From contig PCRW01000073.1 in assembly GCA_002772115.1 (NCBI GenBank), positions 1 to 8,822 on the forward strand: a stretch of 8,822 nucleotides of DNA. Direction: 5' to 3'. Position 1 is the stretch's first letter. Each line of letters starts with the position of its first letter. This DNA comes from Candidatus Moranbacteria bacterium CG23_combo_of_CG06-09_8_20_14_all_35_22 (GTDB taxonomy: Bacteria > Patescibacteriota > Minisyncoccia > Moranbacterales > UBA2206). This document shows positions 4,666 through 8,822 of this stretch, one piece after another. Both the position numbers and the translations under genes were made by a program. Below the pieces are notes generated by a model, which worked only from the letters and a program-made list of their open reading frames with translations, made no database searches and was not told where the DNA came from.

Positions 4666-6813
4666 ATGGATAAAAATCAAATTAAAAGTCGAATTGAAAA
4701 ACTTTCTCGAGAAATTAATAAATTTCGTTACGAATACCATGTTTTGGACAAGCCGGATGCGACGGACGAAGTTTATGACTCCTTAATGAAAGAATTGCGC
4801 GAACTGGAAGAAAAATTTCCAGATTTAAAATTGGCTGATTCGCCGACAATGCGAATTGGCGGAACGCCACTGGCAAAATTTGAAAAAGTAAAACACCAAA
4901 TTCGCCAATGGTCATTTGATGATGTTTTTGATTTTGAGGAACTTGGAAAGTGGGAAGAAAAAGTAAGACGATTAGTGGAGAAGAGCCCTCTCCTGAATAT
5001 GGAGAAATTAGAATATGTTTGTGAAATCAAAATTGATGGACTGAAAATTATTTTAAATTACAAAAACGGAATTTTTGAAAGAGGGGCGACGCGCGGAGAC
5101 GGAGTGATTGGGGAAGATGTGACGGAAAATATAAAAACAATTTATTCCATTCCACTGAAACTCAATTTGCCGGTAGATTTGGTGGCAGTGGGAGAGTGTT
5201 GGCTTTCAAAACACGAATTAGAACGAATAAATAAAACAAGAAGAGAAAAAAAGGAAGCGTTGTTTGCCAATTCTCGAAACGCGGCAGCTGGATCAATTCG
5301 TCAACTTGATCCAAAAATTGCGGCGAGCAGGAAATTGGATAGTTTTGTGTATGATATTGATAAAATCGAGGTTTCACCTCGAGAAACTCGAGGTGAAACC
5401 TCGATTATTTTGCCAGAAACACAATCAGAGGAATTGGAATTATTGGAAAAGTTGGGATTTAATGTGAACAAAGAAAGAAAATTATGCAAAAATATCAAAG
5501 AGATACAAAATTTTTATGACGAGTGGAAAAACAAAAAAGACAAAGAAAATTATGGCATTGACGGTATTGTGATAAAAATAAATTCGCGCACAATTCAAAC
5601 GGCGTTGGGGTATACGGGAAAATCTCCGCGGTGGGGCGTGGCTTACAAATTTCCAGCCGAAAAAGTGACGACAGTAATTGAAGATATCAAAATTCAGGTT
5701 GGTCGCACTGGGGCGCTCACTCCCGTAGCACATCTTCGGCCAGTTGTTGTAGCTGGTTCGACAGTTTCGCGAGCGACGCTTCATAACGAGGATGAAATAA
5801 AAAGATTGGATATAAAAATTGGCGATACAGTCGTGATTCAAAAAGCTGGTGATGTCATTCCGGAAGTGGTGGAAGTTTTGAAAGATTTGCGCACGGGAGA
5901 AGAAAGAAAATTCGAAATGCCGACGGTTTGCCCGATTTGTGGAAGCGCTGTGAAAAAGGAAAATTTAGAGGTTCGACCTCTCTCGACCAAAGCGACCCAA
6001 AGAGGTCAAACCTCCGAAGTTGAATTGAGTGCGGCTACTTATTGCGTTAATAAAAAATGTTTTGCACAGGAGAAAGAAAAAATTATCCATTTTGTTTCTA
6101 AGAAAGGTTTTAATATTGACGGACTAGGAGAAAGAATCGTTGAACAATTAATGAATGAAGGATTAGTTTCGAATTTTTCTGATATTTTTGAACTAACAAA
6201 GGGAGATCTGGAACCACTGGAAAGATTTGCCGAAAAATCAGTTGAAAATTTGCTTGGCGCTATAGAAGAAAGCAAAAAAATAAGTTTGCCGAAATTTTTA
6301 TTTGCGCTGGGAATCAGACACGCCGGAGAAGAAACTGCAGTATTGGTAAATCGTAATTTGCAAGTAGTAATTAGGGATAAGAAAATAAATTCACTAAGTG
6401 ATATAATAAATTATTTTCCAAAAATTAAGATAGAAGATTGGTTGAACATTAAAGGCATTGGAGAAAAATCAGCCGAGAGTTTAGTGGGTTGGTTTAGCGA
6501 TCAAGAAAATATTAGAGTCTTAGAAACAATGGAAAAATTGGGAGTGGAAATTATTGTAGAAAAAGAAGATAAAAATAGGAATAAAAAATTGGAAAATTTG
6601 ACATTTGTTCTTACGGGAGAACTTACAAGCTTTACAAGAGACTTGGCAAAAGATATTATAAGAAAAGAAGGGGGAAATGTTTTTGGCTCGGTGAGTCGAA
6701 AAACTGATTATGTTTTAGCGGGAGAAAATCCTGGCTCTAAATTTGAAAAAGCTAAAGAATTAGGAGTGAAGATTATTGGGGAAGAAGAATTTAAGAAAAA
6801 ACTAGGCTTATAA
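4666..6813 (+). CDS. ligA: NAD(+)-dependent DNA ligase with two palindrome-derived peptide insertions
   Basis: LigA seals nicks with 5'-phosphate and 3'-OH ends during replication and repair, using NAD+ to adenylate itself. All parts are present in 715 residues. Domain Ia has YEYHVLDKPDATDEVYDSL (22-40). The adenylation domain has K122 in EIKIDG, RGDG (143-146), NSRNAAAGSIRQLDP (202-216), GIDGIVIK (297-304) and PRWGVAYKFP (321-330). The OB fold follows, then a four-Cys zinc finger (C422, C425, C460, C465), helix-hairpin-helix repeats (about 475-610) and a BRCT domain (about 642-715). The length exceeds the usual 670 or so. Two excess segments coincide with palindromes: residues 234-247, in a loop of the adenylation domain, and about 435-450, which widens the zinc-finger gap between C425 and C460 to 34 residues where about 14 are usual. 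All catalytic and zinc residues are kept, so the enzyme is probably functional. No Shine-Dalgarno is seen before the ATG. Confidence 0.97.
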   Translation: MDKNQIKSRIEKLSREINKFRYEYHVLDKPDATDEVYDSLMKELRELEEKFPDLKLADSPTMRIGGTPLAKFEKVKHQIRQWSFDDVFDFEELGKWEEKVRRLVEKSPLLNMEKLEYVCEIKIDGLKIILNYKNGIFERGATRGDGVIGEDVTENIKTIYSIPLKLNLPVDLVAVGECWLSKHELERINKTRREKKEALFANSRNAAAGSIRQLDPKIAASRKLDSFVYDIDKIEVSPRETRGETSIILPETQSEELELLEKLGFNVNKERKLCKNIKEIQNFYDEWKNKKDKENYGIDGIVIKINSRTIQTALGYTGKSPRWGVAYKFPAEKVTTVIEDIKIQVGRTGALTPVAHLRPVVVAGSTVSRATLHNEDEIKRLDIKIGDTVVIQKAGDVIPEVVEVLKDLRTGEERKFEMPTVCPICGSAVKKENLEVRPLSTKATQRGQTSEVELSAATYCVNKKCFAQEKEKIIHFVSKKGFNIDGLGERIVEQLMNEGLVSNFSDIFELTKGDLEPLERFAEKSVENLLGAIEESKKISLPKFLFALGIRHAGEETAVLVNRNLQVVIRDKKINSLSDIINYFPKIKIEDWLNIKGIGEKSAESLVGWFSDQENIRVLETMEKLGVEIIVEKEDKNRNKKLENLTFVLTGELTSFTRDLAKDIIRKEGGNVFGSVSRKTDYVLAGENPGSKFEKAKELGVKIIGEEEFKKKLGL
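5364..5406. repeat. Palindromic element in frame in ligA (adenylation domain), copy A
   Basis: A perfect 20-bp inverted repeat with a 3-base AAA loop: left arm 5364-5383, right arm 5387-5406. Each arm holds its own mini-hairpin, GAGGT-TTC-ACCTC (5368-5380) and GAGGT-GAA-ACCTC (5390-5402). It is translated as IEVSPRETRGETSI (residues 234-247), between FVYDID and LPETQSEELELL, where other LigA proteins have a short link. Confidence 0.92.
5968..6014. repeat. Palindromic element in frame in ligA (zinc finger), copy B
   Basis: Inverted arms of 14 bp with one mismatch, GAGGTTCGACCTCT (5968-5981) and AGAGGTCAAACCTC (6001-6014), around a 19-base centre. As in copy A, each arm is a GAGGT-NNN-ACCTC mini-hairpin. 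It is translated as EVRPLSTKATQRGQTS (residues 435-450). The ends EV-P and RG-TS match the peptide of copy A, so both elements have the same orientation and reading frame. It lies between the two Cys pairs of the zinc finger. Confidence 0.85.
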
Positions 6814-6898
6814 TACGAATGATGCGAATTTTATGCTAATCTACAAATATGCAAATATTTGTAGCATTCGCATATTCGTAGATTAGCATTCATTCGTA
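6814..6898. repeat. Nested inverted-repeat element between ligA and gatC
   Basis: The 95-bp gap is nearly filled by repeats. The left arm 6834-6852 (TGCTAATCTACAAATATGC) pairs with 6870-6888 with one mismatch. Outside it, TACGAATGATGC (6814-6825) nearly complements GCATTCATTCGTA (6886-6898). An alternative inner hairpin, CTACAAATAT-GCAA-ATATTTGTAG, occupies 6841-6864. The left side carries about 11 extra bases relative to the right, so the element is imperfect. Variants of TACGAAT and ATTCGTAG recur in both orientations. It starts directly after the ligA stop; no T-run follows, so termination is not evident. Confidence 0.8.
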
Positions 6899-6908
6899 GA
6901 TTTGTATT

Positions 6909-7190
6909 ATGATTAATAAAGACGAAGTTCAACACATTGCCAATCTCGCTCGCATTGGAATGAAAGAAAAAGAGATTGAAAAGTTTTCTCATGACTTGTC
7001 GTCAATTTTGGATTTTATTGAAAAACTTAAGGAAGTGGATATAACAGATATCGAACCGACAGCGCATATCACAGGACTCCAAAATAAATCTCGGGAAGAT
7101 AAAATTGAAAAATTTGAAAATATAGAAGGGATTAGAAAATTATTTCCGGAAAGCAAGAACGGGTATGACAAGGTAAAATCAGTGTTGTAA
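6909..7190 (+). CDS. gatC: Aspartyl/glutamyl-tRNA(Asn/Gln) amidotransferase subunit C
   Basis: GatC is the small subunit that wraps around and stabilises GatA and GatB in the GatCAB complex, which converts misacylated Glu-tRNA(Gln) or Asp-tRNA(Asn) into the correct amidated forms. The 93-residue protein has the family features: an N-terminal VQHIANLARIGMKEKEIEKF helix pair, DLSSILDFIEKLKEVD, then DIEPTAHITGLQNKSRED, and a C-terminal ESKNGYDKVKSVL tail. Length is normal. The ATG at 6909 starts at the usual place relative to the first helix. No Shine-Dalgarno is visible. It precedes gatA but is separated from it by an unusual AT-rich gap. Confidence 0.95.
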   Translation: MINKDEVQHIANLARIGMKEKEIEKFSHDLSSILDFIEKLKEVDITDIEPTAHITGLQNKSREDKIEKFENIEGIRKLFPESKNGYDKVKSVL

Positions 7191-7308
7191 TTCTTAATTT
7201 TTTAATTTTTAATTTTATAAATAAATCTTAAATCTAAATTTTTAAATATTAGAAATTTTAATTTATTTAAAAATTGTAAAAATTAAAAATTATAAAATTT
7301 TTTATAGC
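7191..7308. repeat. Extremely AT-rich gap between gatC and gatA with an imperfect inverted repeat
   Basis: These 118 bases are almost entirely A and T, with no open frame of interest. The left segment 7194-7226 (repeated TTAATTT and AATTTT runs ending ATAAAT) is roughly complementary to the right segment 7261-7297 (ATTTATTT followed by AAAATT runs), so a long imperfect hairpin is possible. TATAAA (7291-7296) upstream of the gatA ATG could serve as a -10, but at this base composition that has little weight. No Shine-Dalgarno precedes gatA. Confidence 0.5.
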
Positions 7309-8760
7309 ATGATCAAGGAATTACATAATAAATTAATATCTGGTGAAATTACTTCAACTCAATTAGTGGAGCAATATTTTGCTGTGATTTCTCAAAAAAA
7401 TAAAGATATCAATGCCTATTTAACTTTGACTAAGGAATTAGCATTGGAACAGGCCAAAAAAGTGGACGAAAAAATTTCACGCGGTGAAGAAATTGGAATT
7501 TTAGAAGGTATTCCCGGTGCAATTAAGGATAATATTTGCATTGAAAATGTCAGAACAACCGCCGGATCAAAAATTTTAGATAACTATGTTGCTCCTTATG
7601 ACGCGACTGTTATAAAAAAATTGAAAGAAGCCGGAGCAATAATTCTGGGCAAAACAAATCTGGATGAATTTGCGATGGGATCTTCTACGGAAAACAGTGC
7701 TTATGGCGCGACAAAAAATCCACATGATCTCGAAAGAGTCTCCGGCGGATCTTCTGGCGGATCGGCCGTAGCAGTGGCTTCTGATATGGCAGTTTGGTCT
7801 TTGGGATCAGACACAGGCGGATCAATTCGTCAGCCTGCTTCTTTTTGTGGAATAGTTGGACTCAAGCCAACTTATGGACGAGTGTCTCGATATGGTCTTA
7901 TCGCGATGGCTTCAAGTCTGGACCAAATCGGCCCAATGGCAAAAAGCGTAGAAGATGTGGCGATAATTCTTTCTATTATTTCTGAAAAAGATAAATTAGA
8001 TGCAACTTCAACTCCAAGTGTGAATAAAAGATATGAAGATTATTTAACAGGTGAAGTGAAAGGTCTAAAAATTGGAATCGTCAAAGAATATTTGGCAGGA
8101 TTGAACGAAGATGTCAAAAAAATAATAAATGGTGTGATTGAAAAGTATAAAAAATTAGGAGCCCAAATTGTTGAAATAGAACTTCCTAATGCCAAATATG
8201 CTTTGCCGACTTATTATATAATCCAGCCTTGCGAAACAAGTTCTAACCTAGCCAGATTTGATGGGATAAAATACGGGATGCGTGCGGATGACAAAAAAAA
8301 TTCTGATTATAATCCAGATGGACTACCGAAAAATTTATTAGAAAATTATTTGGATACAAGAGCCTATGAACTTGGCGCGGAAGTGAAGCGCCGGATAATG
8401 CTGGGGACTTATGCACTTTCTGCTGGCTATTATGATGCCTATTATCTTCGAGCGCAAAAAGTTCGCACACTTATCAAGCAGGATTTCCAAAAAGCTTTCG
8501 AGAAAGTAGATTTGATTTTGACTCCAACTACTCCTTCAACTGCTTTCAAACTTGGAGAAAAAAATCAAGATCCACTTCAAATGTATCTGGAAGATATTTT
8601 TACTATTACTGCTAATATTGCCGGAGTTCCCGCCATTTCCGTGCCGGGGGGAGAGATAAAAATTAATGGTAAAAATTTACCTATCGGTTTTCAACTGCTA
8701 GGCAAATGGTTTGATGAAGAAACTTTACTCAACACGGTGCATGCTTTTGAAGTTAACTAA
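7309..8760 (+). CDS. gatA: Aspartyl/glutamyl-tRNA(Asn/Gln) amidotransferase subunit A (glutamine amidohydrolase)
   Basis: GatA hydrolyses glutamine and passes the ammonia through a channel to GatB, which amidates the tRNA-bound Glu or Asp. The 483-residue protein, of normal length, carries the amidase signature. GIPGAIKDNI contains the catalytic K73, SGGSSGGSAVAV contains S148, and GSDTGGSIRQPASFCG contains the nucleophile S172. The 24-residue spacing between the two serines matches that of known GatA enzymes. Other conserved parts are GKTNLDEFAMGSSTENSAYG (114-133), GLKPTYGRVSRYGLIAMASS (184-203) and the C-terminal ANIAGVPAISVP segment. The ATG at 7309 begins with IKELHNKLISGEITS, as is usual. 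gatB is not in the window and may lie elsewhere. The presence of this enzyme suggests that Gln-tRNA and/or Asn-tRNA is made by the indirect route. Confidence 0.97.
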   Translation: MIKELHNKLISGEITSTQLVEQYFAVISQKNKDINAYLTLTKELALEQAKKVDEKISRGEEIGILEGIPGAIKDNICIENVRTTAGSKILDNYVAPYDATVIKKLKEAGAIILGKTNLDEFAMGSSTENSAYGATKNPHDLERVSGGSSGGSAVAVASDMAVWSLGSDTGGSIRQPASFCGIVGLKPTYGRVSRYGLIAMASSLDQIGPMAKSVEDVAIILSIISEKDKLDATSTPSVNKRYEDYLTGEVKGLKIGIVKEYLAGLNEDVKKIINGVIEKYKKLGAQIVEIELPNAKYALPTYYIIQPCETSSNLARFDGIKYGMRADDKKNSDYNPDGLPKNLLENYLDTRAYELGAEVKRRIMLGTYALSAGYYDAYYLRAQKVRTLIKQDFQKAFEKVDLILTPTTPSTAFKLGEKNQDPLQMYLEDIFTITANIAGVPAISVPGGEIKINGKNLPIGFQLLGKWFDEETLLNTVHAFEVN

Positions 8761-8768
8761 AAATAAAA

Positions 8769-8777
8769 TTATCCACA
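8769..8777 (+). promoter_or_regulatory. Consensus DnaA box upstream of the terminal promoter
   Basis: TTATCCACA is an exact match to the classic bacterial DnaA box. It starts 8 bases after the gatA stop and lies 8 bases before the -35 of the next promoter, with a run of seven G between. It is the only perfect match I noticed, so it is not an origin; a regulatory role or chance are the options. Confidence 0.4.
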
Positions 8778-8785
8778 GGGGGGGC

Positions 8786-8814
8786 TTGCACTGGAATTTT
8801 AATAGTGATATAAT
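8786..8814 (+). promoter_or_regulatory. Sigma-70-type promoter for an unseen downstream gene
   Basis: TTGCAC (8786-8791), a 17-bp spacer and a perfect TATAAT (8809-8814) with the extended -10 form TGATATAAT. Transcription would start near 8821, at the window edge. It shares the TTGCA and TGnTATAAT form with the candidate inside pilD. Confidence 0.7.
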
Positions 8815-8822
8815 ATCATTGC

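Noticed and set aside
6814..7308. CRISPR-like array in the repeat-rich gaps.
   Set aside because: The repeats are inverted and degenerate, without regular spacing or unique spacers.
102..8760. TGA might be reassigned (code 25, as in Gracilibacteria), because no gene ends with TGA.
   Set aside because: No in-frame TGA occurs in any of the nine genes, glycine and tryptophan use normal codons, and all proteins have normal ends.

Overview
The window reads as chromosomal DNA of an AT-rich, small-genome bacterium, most likely a member of the Candidate Phyla Radiation (Patescibacteria, Parcubacteria-like). The grounds are indirect: a compact all-plus-strand layout, weak or absent Shine-Dalgarno sequences, a pilin set with the QEGIELVRNLRDNNW-type motif that I associate with Parcubacteria, a Y1 (REP-associated) transposase, and a ligA-gatC-gatA neighbourhood. 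No 16S or ribosomal protein gene is present, so the placement is inference. The standard code (TGA as stop) is consistent with every gene.

Layout. Bases 1-101 hold overlapping inverted repeats and no gene I can support. Bases 102-3831 are a type IV pilus/pseudopilus cluster: prepilin peptidase (pilD), then four prepilin-like genes spaced 3 to 9 bp apart in the order FimT/GspH-like, PilV/GspI-like, PilW/GspJ-like, PilX/GspK-like. The last carries a large C-terminal LamG (concanavalin A-like) domain. PilD would process at least the first three prepilins, and the four could form a pilus-tip complex displaying the LamG domain outside the cell. A strong intrinsic terminator (3845-3886) ends the cluster. 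Bases 3903-4586 encode a Y1/HUH REP-associated transposase with its own extended -10 promoter and a probable leaderless start. Bases 4666-6813 encode NAD-dependent DNA ligase (ligA), followed by gatC (6909-7190) and gatA (7309-8760), two subunits of the Glu-tRNA(Gln)/Asp-tRNA(Asn) amidotransferase. The window ends with a promoter and a consensus DnaA box for an unseen downstream gene.

The most striking feature is a set of palindromic elements. A 46-bp perfect palindrome lies in frame inside the transposase gene, and its 40-bp core recurs exactly in a 50-bp perfect palindrome just downstream. Two further palindromes of another sequence family lie in frame inside ligA. They are read in the same frame and give related peptides (EVSP...RGETS and EVRP...RGQTS) at places where ordinary LigA proteins have short loops. 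This resembles the Rickettsia palindromic elements, here beside a transposase whose family acts on palindromic REP sequences. Further inverted-repeat regions lie between ligA and gatC and between gatC and gatA.
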